From Cellulomonas flavigena DSM 20109 (GTDB lineage Bacteria; Actinomycetota; Actinomycetes; Actinomycetales; Cellulomonadaceae): a stretch of DNA of 64,000 nt. Positions 8,620-17,039 of this stretch are shown piece after piece. The DNA is taken from contig NC_014151.1 in NCBI RefSeq assembly GCF_000092865.1, forward strand, positions 3,968,001 to 4,032,000. The letters are read 5' to 3'. Position 1 is the stretch's first letter; each line of letters begins with the position of its first letter. The notes beneath the pieces are model-generated. The model saw only the letters and a list, made by a program, of their open reading frames with translations. It was not told the origin of the DNA and ran no database searches. Both the position numbers and the translations under genes were made by a program.

Positions 8620-9306
8620 TCAGCCACGCCCCGTCGTCGCGTGGTCCGTGCCCGGCGCGTCGACGTGGCGGGACACCCAGGTCTCGACCTCGGCGAGGGC
8701 CCGTGCGGGCTCGGCGAAGAGCACCCCGGACCACCCGTGCCGGCGTGCCGCCTCGACGTTGAGGGCGTTGTCGTCGACGAGCAGCACGCGGTCCCCGGGG
8801 ACGCCCGTCGCCCGCTCGACGTGCTCCCAGAAGCCGGCCTCCGGCTTGCGGTGGCCGACCGCGCTGCTGTCGAACACCCAGTCGAAGGCCTCCACCTCCA
8901 GCAACGCACCCCATACGGTGCGCCACTCGGCCACGTTGTTCGTCCCGATCGCGTGCTCGACGGGCGCGGGGTACCGCGCGACGGCAGCAAGGACGTCCAC
9001 GGCCGCGACGCTCTCGTGGAAGGGGTGCGGCGCTCCCCAGATCCCCCGGGCGTCCGCGGGCGTGCAGCGGCCGCCCTCGCCGTTGACGCGTGCGGCGAGG
9101 TCGGTCGCGAAGTCGTCGAGAGCCAGGCGCCCCGTCTCGACCCGGTCCCACGCCCCCTCGTCGCCCAGCAGCCGGTGGCGGACGCGGTCCCAGACGGTGA
9201 CGTCCAGCCCGACCCGGCGGGCGAACGCCGCCTGGTCGGCGCTCGCCCCCGTGACGAGCACGCCGTGCAGGTCCCAGACGATCAGGGCGCGCGTGACCCC
9301 GTTCAC
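8620..9306 (-). CDS. HAD-superfamily hydrolase
   Basis: The 228-residue protein begins at GTG 9304-9306, whose last two bases are part of the TGA of the upstream sulfotransferase gene (GTGA overlap), so translation is coupled. IVWDLHGVLVTG is motif I, but the usual second aspartate of D-x-D is replaced: the motif reads D-L-H-G. AIGTNNVAEW is motif II, VGHRKPEAGFWEHV carries the motif III lysine and VLLVDDNALNVEAA is motif IV. The D-L-H-G form occurs in some HAD enzymes, but loss of the general acid may slow phosphatase turnover. Confidence 0.75.
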   Translation of the reverse strand: MNGVTRALIVWDLHGVLVTGASADQAAFARRVGLDVTVWDRVRHRLLGDEGAWDRVETGRLALDDFATDLAARVNGEGGRCTPADARGIWGAPHPFHESVAAVDVLAAVARYPAPVEHAIGTNNVAEWRTVWGALLEVEAFDWVFDSSAVGHRKPEAGFWEHVERATGVPGDRVLLVDDNALNVEAARRHGWSGVLFAEPARALAEVETWVSRHVDAPGTDHATTGRG

Positions 9307-10076
9307 GAGCGCCGGGAACGACGGTAGGCCTCGATCAGCTCGGCGCTGCGCGCGTCGGCCTGCCGGGCCGTCCGCGGCTCCGGCACCGCGGCCGTCGCCG
9401 GCAGCGGGTGGTCGAGGAAGGCGAGCACGTCGCGCACGGTGGCGTCGTAGTCCGCGGTCAGCCACTCGTAGTCGACCTCGAGCACGGGGACGTCGAGCGC
9501 GGCCAGGTGCTGCGACCACCGCGCGTCGTGCGCGTCGATGGTCCCGACCACGCGCTCGATCTCCTCGAGGGGGTCGCCGCCACCGGTCGCCCAGTACGGC
9601 TCGGGGTGCCGCACCTCGTCGACCGCCGACCCGTCGGCGGGCGCCACGTACGTCCCCGTCGCCTGGGCGCGCAGCATCGAGACCGCCTGCGCGACCCGGT
9701 CCCGCCGCCGTAGCCGGACGACGACGGCGTCGGAGCGCGCGGCGCGGGGCACGGCGCCCCGGACGTCGTCGAGCCACCCGTCGTCGAGGGCCGCCGCGAG
9801 CTGGTACCAGTGCACCTTGGCGCCGAACACGGCACCCGGTGCGGTGCGGGCGGCCATCGCGTCGACGTAGGCGTCGAGGTCGCCCGGGCGGGGCGCGCCG
9901 GGCGTCGACGACGGGGCTGCGGTGCCGGAGTCGACGAGCCGCTGGTGCAGGCGGCTGCGGCCGAGCCACTCGTCGGGGGCCCCGAGGCCGCCCTGCGCGC
10001 TGAGCGCGCCGCACAGCAGGTTGCTGCCCGTCCGCTCCTGGCACGCGACCACGTAGGCGGCGACGGGGCCCGGCAC
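9303..10076 (-). CDS. Stf0-type sulfotransferase
   Basis: Stf0 enzymes move sulfate from PAPS to a sugar; the mycobacterial founder sulfates trehalose. The 257 residues open with VACQERTGSNLLCGAL, the 5'-phosphosulfate loop in its Stf0 form, followed by GAPDEWL. FGAKVHWYQLA and VVRLRRRDRVAQAVSMLRAQATG match the substrate and 3'-phosphate regions of that family. GTG 10074-10076 is one base downstream of the kinase stop. The likely substrate is the glycan made by this locus, and the APS kinase encoded at 28449 could supply PAPS; both are inference from position. Confidence 0.8.
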   Translation of the reverse strand: MPGPVAAYVVACQERTGSNLLCGALSAQGGLGAPDEWLGRSRLHQRLVDSGTAAPSSTPGAPRPGDLDAYVDAMAARTAPGAVFGAKVHWYQLAAALDDGWLDDVRGAVPRAARSDAVVVRLRRRDRVAQAVSMLRAQATGTYVAPADGSAVDEVRHPEPYWATGGGDPLEEIERVVGTIDAHDARWSQHLAALDVPVLEVDYEWLTADYDATVRDVLAFLDHPLPATAAVPEPRTARQADARSAELIEAYRRSRRS

Positions 10077-10077
10077 G

Positions 10078-10665
10078 TCAGGCGCCCTCGACGTGCAGGT
10101 CGGCCCGCGAGCGCGGGTCGTGCGTCGCGACGTAGTGGTCCTCGGCGGCCACCCAGCGGACGATCCACTCGTCGGCGTTCTCGCCCCGCTCGGCCTGCCG
10201 GCGCAGACGCGTCTCCTCGGACGTCTCGACCCAGACCGCGACGTCCACGAGGTCGGCCAGCTGCGGGCGCAGGGTGTAGACGCCCTCGACGACGACGACG
10301 TCCGGCATGGCCTGCTCGACCCAGACGCCCATCGTCGCGTTGTCCCAGTCGTACCGCTGGTAGCGCAGCGTGGCGTCGCCGCGCCGGACGGGCTCGAGGA
10401 CCTCGCGGCGCAGCCGCTGCCAGTCGAAGTACTGCTCGACCCCCGCCGCCGGGTCGAGGGCGGCGCGCTCGTCGTCGTCCATGTCGCGGTAGAAGTCGTC
10501 GCCCTCGACGACGACGGCCCGGCCGAGCGAGCCGACGACGGCCCGCGCGAACGTGGACTTGCCGGCGCCACCCTGACCGTCGATCCCCACGAGGACGGGT
10601 CGGCGGTCGACGGCGGAGACGAGGGCGCGCAGGGTCTCGGCGGCGTGGTCGGTGGTGGTGGTCAT
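10078..10665 (-). CDS. uridine kinase-like P-loop kinase
   Basis: The 195-residue protein has Walker A GIDGQGGAGKST (about residues 27-38), VVVEGDDFYRDMD and VVVEGVYTLRP, the layout of uridine kinase/phosphoribulokinase-like proteins. Many actinobacteria carry such nucleoside kinase-like enzymes with unknown targets. ATG 10663-10665 follows 14 bases after the ABC exporter gene in the leftward operon. Within this locus it could phosphorylate a nucleoside or sugar intermediate, which the sequence alone cannot settle. Confidence 0.75.
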   Translation of the reverse strand: MTTTTDHAAETLRALVSAVDRRPVLVGIDGQGGAGKSTFARAVVGSLGRAVVVEGDDFYRDMDDDERAALDPAAGVEQYFDWQRLRREVLEPVRRGDATLRYQRYDWDNATMGVWVEQAMPDVVVVEGVYTLRPQLADLVDVAVWVETSEETRLRRQAERGENADEWIVRWVAAEDHYVATHDPRSRADLHVEGA

Positions 10666-10679
10666 CGTCGTCCTCTCGG

Positions 10680-12494
10680 TCAGGAACGGTAGGCGGCGGC
10701 CTGGATGTGGTGGAGCTGGGAGTAGAGCCCGCCGGAGGCGACGAGCTCGTCGTGGCTCCCGACCTCGTGGACCCGACCGTCGGCCATCACGACGATCAGG
10801 TCCGCCATCCGGACCGTCGTGAAGCGGTGGGACACCAGCACCGTAACGGCGCCGGTCGCGTGGTGCGTGCGGCGGGCGTGCTCGGCGTACCGGGTGAACA
10901 GGGCGTACTCCGTCTCGGCGTCCAGTGCCGAGGTGGGCTCGTCCAGGACGACGAGCAGCGGGTCCTCGCGCATGAACGTGCGGCCGAGCGCGAGCCGCTG
11001 CCACTGCCCGCCGGAGAGCTCCGCGCCGTCGGCGTACGTCTTGCCGAGCGGGGTGCGCAGCCCGTCCTCGAGCTGGTCGACGACGTCCTGCGCGTCGGCG
11101 CGGGCGAGCGCGGCACCGACGCGGACCTCGTCGTCGACGTGGCGGACGTCCCCGACGCCGACGGCCTGCACGGCGGGGAGCTCGAACCGCACGAAGTCCT
11201 GGAAGCACGCGGCGAGGCGGGCCGACCAGGCGTGCGGCGCGAGGTCCCGCAGGTCCACGGCGTCGACCCGCACGGTGCCGGACGTCGGCTCGTACAGGCC
11301 GCACAGGATCTTGACGAGCGAGGACTTGCCCGAGCCGTTCTCGCCGACGATGGCGACGGTGGCGCCCGCGGGGAGCGACAGCGACACGTCCCGCAGCGCG
11401 AGGTCCGGCGAGCTGTCGTACCCGAACGTGACGCGGTCCACCTCGATGCCGCGGGTCAGCCGCGCCGGCGGGGTGCCGGTCCCGTCCGGCGTCGGCGGTG
11501 CGGCCTGCTCCTCGGCCTCGCGCATGCGACGGAACGTGCTGCGCAGGCGTGCGAGGTCCTGACCGACCGTGACGGCGGCCGTCACCTGGAGGTTCACCTG
11601 GGCCGCCGCGACGACGACGAGGACGACGTCGCCCGCGGAGCGCTCCCCGGCGAGGGCGGCACGCACGACGATGAGCACGGCCGCGACGTAGGCCGCGACG
11701 AACGCCAGCTGCCCGAGCAGCCGCAGGAGCGCGCCACGGACCTGGGCCCGGTGCAGGGTGGCCGTCGCGTCGCTCCAGAGGGCCGAGTGCCGGGTGCGCA
11801 TCTCGTCCCGGAGCCGCAGGACGCGCAGCTCCTTGCTCGCCGACGCCGTGGTCGCCAGCCGGTAGAGGTGCCGCGCGCCGCGCGTCGACGGGGCGCTCTC
11901 ACCCCGGGCACGATCCACGACGCGCTCCGCCGCACCACCGAGGACGAGCGCCGGCAGGGCCGCCAGCGGCAGCAGGAACAGCCAGGGGTCGACGGTGCCG
12001 AGCGCGACGAACGTGAGGATCAGCGCGCCGGCCAGACCCATCGCGGTCAGCAGGGCCTGGAGGCCGACCCGGAGCCGCTGGATCTCGCGCTCCAGGACGG
12101 TCAGCGTGTCCGCGAACCGCGGCGAGTCGTGGTGCGCCATGCTCGCGGACCCGTTGGAGATGGTCATGAAGCGCGCCTCGTACGCCAGGACGTCCAGCTC
12201 GGCGAGCTCGAAGTAGGCGATGTGCGCGAAGTGGGCGAACGTCAGCGTCGCGATGCCGGCGGCGGCCACGACGACCGCGGCGACGACGACCCTGCCCGCG
12301 GCGCCGTCGACCGCGGCGTCGGTCATGGCGCGCAGCGCGAGCGCCGTGAGCGGTGCCGCGACGGTGCCGGCGACCATGAGCGCGAGTGCGACGAGCGTGC
12401 GGCCGCGGTCCTGCCGGTAGCAGGTGACCAGCAGCTCGAGGGTGTCGGCGGTGCCGCGACGCCAGGCACCGAGGAGACGTCGGGCCCCGGTCAT
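10680..12494 (-). CDS. ABC exporter, fused membrane and ATP-binding domains (second of a pair)
   Basis: The 604-residue half-transporter has an N-terminal membrane domain with about six helices (residues 25-310) and a C-terminal cassette with Walker A GENGSGKSS, signature LSGGQWQR and Walker B LLVVLDEPTSALD. The FQDF segment in the Q-loop (CFQDFVRFELPAV) is typical of exporters found in actinobacterial biosynthetic clusters. ATG 12492-12494 overlaps the stop of the preceding ABC gene by four bases, so the two probably form a heterodimer in the cytoplasmic membrane that exports the product of the locus. Confidence 0.85.
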   Translation of the reverse strand: MTGARRLLGAWRRGTADTLELLVTCYRQDRGRTLVALALMVAGTVAAPLTALALRAMTDAAVDGAAGRVVVAAVVVAAAGIATLTFAHFAHIAYFELAELDVLAYEARFMTISNGSASMAHHDSPRFADTLTVLEREIQRLRVGLQALLTAMGLAGALILTFVALGTVDPWLFLLPLAALPALVLGGAAERVVDRARGESAPSTRGARHLYRLATTASASKELRVLRLRDEMRTRHSALWSDATATLHRAQVRGALLRLLGQLAFVAAYVAAVLIVVRAALAGERSAGDVVLVVVAAAQVNLQVTAAVTVGQDLARLRSTFRRMREAEEQAAPPTPDGTGTPPARLTRGIEVDRVTFGYDSSPDLALRDVSLSLPAGATVAIVGENGSGKSSLVKILCGLYEPTSGTVRVDAVDLRDLAPHAWSARLAACFQDFVRFELPAVQAVGVGDVRHVDDEVRVGAALARADAQDVVDQLEDGLRTPLGKTYADGAELSGGQWQRLALGRTFMREDPLLVVLDEPTSALDAETEYALFTRYAEHARRTHHATGAVTVLVSHRFTTVRMADLIVVMADGRVHEVGSHDELVASGGLYSQLHHIQAAAYRS

Positions 12495-14362
12495 GCGACC
12501 TCCTCGAAGCGGCTGGCCTGCAGGTCGAACAGGTGGGCGTAGGTACCGCCGAGGTCCATGAGCTCGTCGTGCGTCCCGCGCTCCTCGACACGTCCGTCCC
12601 CCAGCACCACGATCGTGTCGGCGTGCCTGACGGTCGCGAAGCGGTGCGAGATGAGCAGGGTCGTGACGCCCGCGGCGTGGCGACGGATCTCCTCGTGGAA
12701 GGCGACCTCGGCGCGCACGTCGAGGCTCGCGGTGGGCTCGTCGAGGACGAGGACCCCCGCACCCTGCCGCACGGCGAACAGCGCACGGGCGATCGCGATG
12801 CGCTGCCACTGCCCGCCGGACAGGTCGACGCCGTCGACGAGGCGGGAGCTCAGGGGCGTCGCGAGCCCGCGCGGCAGGCTGTCGACGAGGTCCTGGAGGC
12901 CGACGTCGCGGACGACCGCCCGGACGGTCTCTGAGTCGTCGAGGTGCTCGACGCTCCCGAACGCGATGTTCTCGGCGAGGGTGAGCTCGTAGCGCAGGAA
13001 GTCCTGGAAGACGACGCTGACGTGCCGCCGCCACTCGCGGGCGTCGACGCGGTCGATCGGGACGTCGCCGACCAGCACGGCCCCTGCCGTGGGCTCGTAC
13101 AGACGGGTGAGCAGCTTGACGAGCGTCGTCTTGCCGGCGCCGTTGGCGCCGACGACCGCCGTGCACCGGCCGGGCTCGAGGACGAGGTCGAGCTCGTCGA
13201 GCGTGCGGCGCGTGGTGCCGGGGTACTGGAAGCCGACGCGGGAGAACCGGACGGGCTGCGCCGCGACGGGGACGGGCACGGGCAGCGTCGGGGCGTCGCT
13301 GGCCGCCGCGCGGTAGGGGCTGTCGTCGACGGCGCGCTCGACGTTCGCGATGGCACGGCGTGCGTACATCCCGAACTCCGTCTGCATGTCGGCCTCCGGG
13401 TAGAAGTCGCCGAGGAGCAGCGCCCCGAGGACGCACTGCACGACCAGGACCAGGGCGTCGACGGGGAGGGCCCCCCGTGCGGCCGCCAGCCCCGCGGACA
13501 CCAGGACGGTGCCCGCCAGGACCAGCCCGACGGGTGCGTAGACGAGGTAGGGGCGCAGGTAGATGCGCCGCCGCGCCACCCACACGGGCGCCATCCAGGC
13601 GCGGTACGTGTCGACGTACCGGCCGCGCAGCCAGCCGATGAGGCCGAACACCCGGATCTCCTTGGCAGCGCCGGCGCGGGTGCCGATCTCGCGGTAGTAG
13701 TCGGCCTCACGGCCGGTCCGGGCCAGCGCGGGGAACACCGCGGCGTAGCTGCGCAGCCCGGTGCGCACGCCGTAGCGGAACATCAGGGTGGCCCCGCCGA
13801 GGACGACGGCGGCCCACCACCCGAGCGCGACGCCGGCGACGGTCACGAGGCCGAGGAGCTGCAGGTACCGCGGGATCAGGGCGAGCTGCCCGCAGCACCC
13901 TGCGCCCGGGCTGTGGTGGCCGGCGTCGATCTCGCGCGTCGCCTCGGCCAGGTCGTCCAGCAGCACGGGGTCCTCCAGGGGCCCCACGTCGGGGGTGCGC
14001 AGCACGGCCTGGAGCAGGTCGTCCACGACCACCCGGTCGATGCGCCGGGCCAGCAGCTCGCCGGCGACGAACTCGACCTGGGCGAGCACCTGCTGGACGG
14101 CGAGCGCCCCGGAGGCGAGCAGCAGCCACGGCACCAGGGCCTCCCAGGCACCCGTCGCGTCACCGGCGGTGACGTACCCCGGGATGGCGCCCACCGTGGC
14201 GCTCGTCGCCAGGACGAACACGACGGGCAGGACGCCGAGCAGGACGCCGACCACGACGAGCCCGGCGACGAGTCCCGGGGAGCCGGCGCGGGCGGTGAGC
14301 CGGGCGATCTCGCGCTGGCGGCCGAGGGCCTCGCGCACCGTCCGCAGCACGCGGCCCGTCAC
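12491..14362 (-). CDS. ABC exporter, fused membrane and ATP-binding domains (first of a pair)
   Basis: The 623-residue half-transporter has hydrophobic segments from about residue 30 to 330 and a cassette with Walker A GANGAGKTT, Q-loop VFQDFLRYELTLAENI, signature LSGGQWQR and Walker B VLVLDEPTASLD. It starts with ATG 14360-14362, overlapping the glycosyltransferase stop (ATGA), and ends overlapping the second exporter gene. A substrate-cleaving peptidase C39 domain is absent, so classical leader-peptide processing during export is not supported. Confidence 0.85.
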   Translation of the reverse strand: MTGRVLRTVREALGRQREIARLTARAGSPGLVAGLVVVGVLLGVLPVVFVLATSATVGAIPGYVTAGDATGAWEALVPWLLLASGALAVQQVLAQVEFVAGELLARRIDRVVVDDLLQAVLRTPDVGPLEDPVLLDDLAEATREIDAGHHSPGAGCCGQLALIPRYLQLLGLVTVAGVALGWWAAVVLGGATLMFRYGVRTGLRSYAAVFPALARTGREADYYREIGTRAGAAKEIRVFGLIGWLRGRYVDTYRAWMAPVWVARRRIYLRPYLVYAPVGLVLAGTVLVSAGLAAARGALPVDALVLVVQCVLGALLLGDFYPEADMQTEFGMYARRAIANVERAVDDSPYRAAASDAPTLPVPVPVAAQPVRFSRVGFQYPGTTRRTLDELDLVLEPGRCTAVVGANGAGKTTLVKLLTRLYEPTAGAVLVGDVPIDRVDAREWRRHVSVVFQDFLRYELTLAENIAFGSVEHLDDSETVRAVVRDVGLQDLVDSLPRGLATPLSSRLVDGVDLSGGQWQRIAIARALFAVRQGAGVLVLDEPTASLDVRAEVAFHEEIRRHAAGVTTLLISHRFATVRHADTIVVLGDGRVEERGTHDELMDLGGTYAHLFDLQASRFEEVA

Positions 14363-15576
14363 GCGGTCCTGCTCACGTGGGTGCCGATCCGGTGCGCCTC
14401 GCGCAGCAGGTCCTCGCCCCAGGTGTCCCAGAGGCCGTCGAGGCGGGACGTGAGCAGGACGGCGTCGACGGCGTCGTCGGCCAGCCCTGTGTGCACGCCC
14501 AGCGCGTGCCGGGCGGTGCCGACGGTGCCCTGCCGGGCCGCGTCGTCCAGCGCTGCGGCGTCGAAGTCGACGAGCGTCAGGTCGTGGTCGAGGTCGCCGG
14601 GGAGGCGGTGCCCCGCGCCGACGACGGCGACCCGCGACGTCCCTGCCGGGAGCGCTCGCAGGGCCCGGCCGACCTCGTCAGCGACGGACCGCCCTGCCAC
14701 CTGCCGACGCCAGCCGGCCAGGGCGAGGAAGTCGTCCTCGGCGCTGCCGGGCCGGTCACCGGTCTCGTGCGCGACGAAGATCTCGACGGCCGGCTCGGGG
14801 TGCATGTCGAGGAACTTCCACGCGTTGCGCTCGCCGCTGGCGATGTTCGCCTCGGTCGCCCGCTCGTGCGGTCCCTCGACCGCCCAGGCGTCCAGGTCGA
14901 AGCGCAGCGGCACGCCCGCGGCGTGCATGCGGTAGCCGAGCTCGAGGTCCTCGACGCCCCAGTTGCGGAACGACTCGTCGAAGCCTCCGACGGTGGCCAG
15001 GTCGTGCGCGGTGACCGAGAAGTTCATGGACCAGAAGAACCGCCACGGCAGCGCGAGCGACCCGAGGTCGAAGCCGCAGCCGGCGAGCCGGGCGTGGCGC
15101 ATGTCCTGGAAGGCGGGGTTGGTGGCGTACGCGCGGACGAGCTCGGCGGGCGTGTCGGTCGCGAGCCGGCGCTCCAGGTCCGGCACGGGGACGTACGGCT
15201 GGTAGCCGTAGCAGTAGCCGAGGACGGCACCGGGCCGGTCGTGCGCCGCGAGGTGGGCCCGTAGCCAGCCGGGGCCTGCGAGCGTGCCGGAGTCGAGGAA
15301 CGCGACCACGGGCGCCGACGCGGCGGCGGCGCCCGCGTTGCGCGCGGTGGCGACCCGGTAGCCCAGGTCCTCCTGGAACAGGTACGTCAGCCGCAGGCGG
15401 TCGCCGAACGACCGGGCGACGTCGGCGCTGTCGTCGGACGAGCCGTCGTCGACGACGACGACCTCGAATTCCTCGCACGGGAGGTCCTGCGCCGCGAGCG
15501 ATTCCAGGCTGCGCCGGAGCCATGCGCTCCGGTTGTACGTGGGAATGACCACGGAGATGTTCGGGGCAGGCGTCAT
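14359..15576 (-). CDS. glycosyltransferase family 2
   Basis: The 405-residue protein has the GT-A fold signature of GT2: ISVVIPTYNRSAWLRRSLESL, VVVVDDGSSDDS, DLGYRVATARNAGAAAA and the metal site FLDSGT near residue 95. GGFDESFRNWGVEDLELGYRM gives the galactosyltransferase-like ED motif. The last 130 residues resemble a SAM-methyltransferase-like fold (VAVVGAGHRL, DLTLVDFD) and may be an extra domain. ATG 15574-15576 follows an AGGTGA site. It heads the leftward operon, divergent from the LuxR-type regulator gene. Confidence 0.85.
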   Translation of the reverse strand: MTPAPNISVVIPTYNRSAWLRRSLESLAAQDLPCEEFEVVVVDDGSSDDSADVARSFGDRLRLTYLFQEDLGYRVATARNAGAAAASAPVVAFLDSGTLAGPGWLRAHLAAHDRPGAVLGYCYGYQPYVPVPDLERRLATDTPAELVRAYATNPAFQDMRHARLAGCGFDLGSLALPWRFFWSMNFSVTAHDLATVGGFDESFRNWGVEDLELGYRMHAAGVPLRFDLDAWAVEGPHERATEANIASGERNAWKFLDMHPEPAVEIFVAHETGDRPGSAEDDFLALAGWRRQVAGRSVADEVGRALRALPAGTSRVAVVGAGHRLPGDLDHDLTLVDFDAAALDDAARQGTVGTARHALGVHTGLADDAVDAVLLTSRLDGLWDTWGEDLLREAHRIGTHVSRTA

Positions 15577-15724
15577 CAGACGATTCACCTCAGCGTGCGG
15601 CGACGGGTTTCCGCTGTGCACATTAGGTGCCCCGCGCGCCGTGGTCCGGCCGTGCGGGCGGCAGGATCCGGACATGTCCCCCTGCGGACAAACTGGACGC
15701 ATGTTCACCCGCAAGCCTGGTTAG

Positions 15725-15740
15725 AGTGACCCCAGTCACA
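15725..15740. promoter_or_regulatory. Crp/GlxR-like binding site between the divergent operons
   Basis: AGTGACCCCAGTCACA differs from the cAMP-receptor consensus TGTGA-N6-TCACA at one position. It lies 60 bases before the luxR-type start and about 150 bases before the leftward glycosyltransferase start, so it could tie both operons to carbon status. This is a motif match only. Confidence 0.45.
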
Positions 15741-15800
15741 ACCGATCACGTGCCGGCCGGGCCTCTCCTGGTCGCGCTCCCGCAGCACCGAGGAGACCTG

Positions 15801-16817
15801 GTGAACCGCACGCCCACGTTCGAGATGCTCGGGCTGGTGGCCGAGGACGAGCGTGTCTACGGCGCTCTCCTCGAGCACCCCCACTGGGACCTGGTGGCGT
15901 TCGCCGTGAACCTCGAGATGTCGATCGAGTCCGTGGAGGCCACGCTCGACCGGCTCGCCGACCGCGCCCTGGTGAACCACGACCTGGCCGCGCCGTCGTT
16001 GTGGCGGCCGGTGCACCCGGAGCTGGGCCTCGGGGCCCTGCTGGCCACCCTCGAGGCCAACGTGCTGGAGGGGTGGGACGAGGTGCAGAAGCTGCGGCGC
16101 CAGGTGAGCACCCTCGCGAACGGCTTCGACGCACGCCCGTACCGCACGGGCACGCTCGAGCACACCGAGCGCGTCGTCGGGCCCGCAGCGGTGAGCATGC
16201 GGCTGACGGACCTCGCGGCGGCGGCGAGCACCAGCGTCGACCTGCTCGTCCCCACGGTGGCCGTGGGGCTCGGCTGGGACCAGCTGCTGCACGACGCGGT
16301 CCGTGGCGGCGACGTGGCGATGCGCTCCGTCCACACCGCGGGCGAGCTGCGCAGCGCGCCCGGCCGGGCGCGCGTCGACCGGCTGCGAGGGCTGGGCGTC
16401 GACCTGCGGGTCGCGCCGTCGCTCGCACTGCCGACCGTGCTGCTCGACCGCCGGACCGCCGCGGTCCCCATCGACGAGCACGACGTGACGCGGGGCCTGC
16501 TCGTGATCTCCTTCCCGCCGATCGTGACCGCGATCGTCGCCATGTTCGACCTCGTGTGGCGTGGTGCGGACACGGCCGACGGCGGTGCCGCACCGCTCGC
16601 ACCCGCTCAGGAGGGCGAGCCCACCCCCCTGGAGCGCGAGCTGCTCGCGCTGCTGGCGGCCGGCTGCACGGACGAGCACGCCGCGAAGCGGATGGGTGTG
16701 TCGGTCCGGACGGTGCGCCGCATGGTGGCGGCTCTCATGGTCCGGCTGAAGGCGCAGTCCCGCTTCCAGGCGGGCCTGCGCGCCGGCGAGCAGGGGTGGC
16801 TGGACACCACCGCCTGA
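15801..16817 (+). CDS. LuxR-type transcriptional regulator with TrmB-like N-terminal part
   Basis: The 338-residue protein starts at GTG 15801 behind AGGAG (15791-15795). The N-terminal 60 residues look like a winged helix (DLVAFAVNLEMSIESVEATLDRLADRAL), the middle resembles the PLD-like sensor part of TrmB proteins, and the C-terminal 65 residues form a LuxR helix-turn-helix: LERELLALLAAGCTDEHAAKRMGVSVRTVRRMVAALM. Such regulators commonly sit in actinobacterial biosynthetic clusters. Lying between two long divergent operons, it is the obvious candidate to control both. The effector is unknown. Confidence 0.8.
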   Translation: MNRTPTFEMLGLVAEDERVYGALLEHPHWDLVAFAVNLEMSIESVEATLDRLADRALVNHDLAAPSLWRPVHPELGLGALLATLEANVLEGWDEVQKLRRQVSTLANGFDARPYRTGTLEHTERVVGPAAVSMRLTDLAAAASTSVDLLVPTVAVGLGWDQLLHDAVRGGDVAMRSVHTAGELRSAPGRARVDRLRGLGVDLRVAPSLALPTVLLDRRTAAVPIDEHDVTRGLLVISFPPIVTAIVAMFDLVWRGADTADGGAAPLAPAQEGEPTPLERELLALLAAGCTDEHAAKRMGVSVRTVRRMVAALMVRLKAQSRFQAGLRAGEQGWLDTTA

Positions 16818-16823
16818 CCCCCG

Positions 16824-16845
16824 CCATGGCACGAACGTGCCATGG
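16824..16845. terminator. perfect 9-bp hairpin after the luxR-type gene
   Basis: CCATGGCAC and GTGCCATGG (16824-16832 and 16837-16845) pair perfectly around a GAAC loop, starting seven bases after the regulator stop. There is no T tract, so it may be an actinobacterial stem-only terminator. As a palindrome it could instead be an operator for the operon starting at 17040. Confidence 0.45.
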
Positions 16846-17039
16846 AACCATCCGGACGACTCTTTCGCTTTACCGCCCCACCGCTCCCGCTTAGTGTCGA
16901 ATTGTCGGCGCATCGGAGCGCAATTCTCAGGTGGGCGGGAGCTGGCGTCCGCGCCGACCTCCGAACATTCCGCACGCCTGCCCAAAAAATGCGGTCGCGT
17001 GCTGCTCGCGCGCATCCACGGAGCAAGGAGGAGAGCACC
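16846..17039 (+). promoter_or_regulatory. leader and promoter region of the 15-gene rightward operon
   Basis: This stretch has lower GC than its surroundings. GAATTG (16899-16904) and CAATTC (16921-16926) form an inverted repeat. AAGGAGGAG at 17025-17033 is the ribosome binding site for the TTG start at 17040. No convincing ORF is seen. The promoter must lie here, but exact -35/-10 boxes cannot be assigned. Confidence 0.4.

Noticed and set aside
10680..14362. Bacteriocin/RiPP exporters with peptidase domain
   Set aside because: Neither ABC protein has a C39 peptidase domain, and I found no convincing leader-core precursor peptide next to them.
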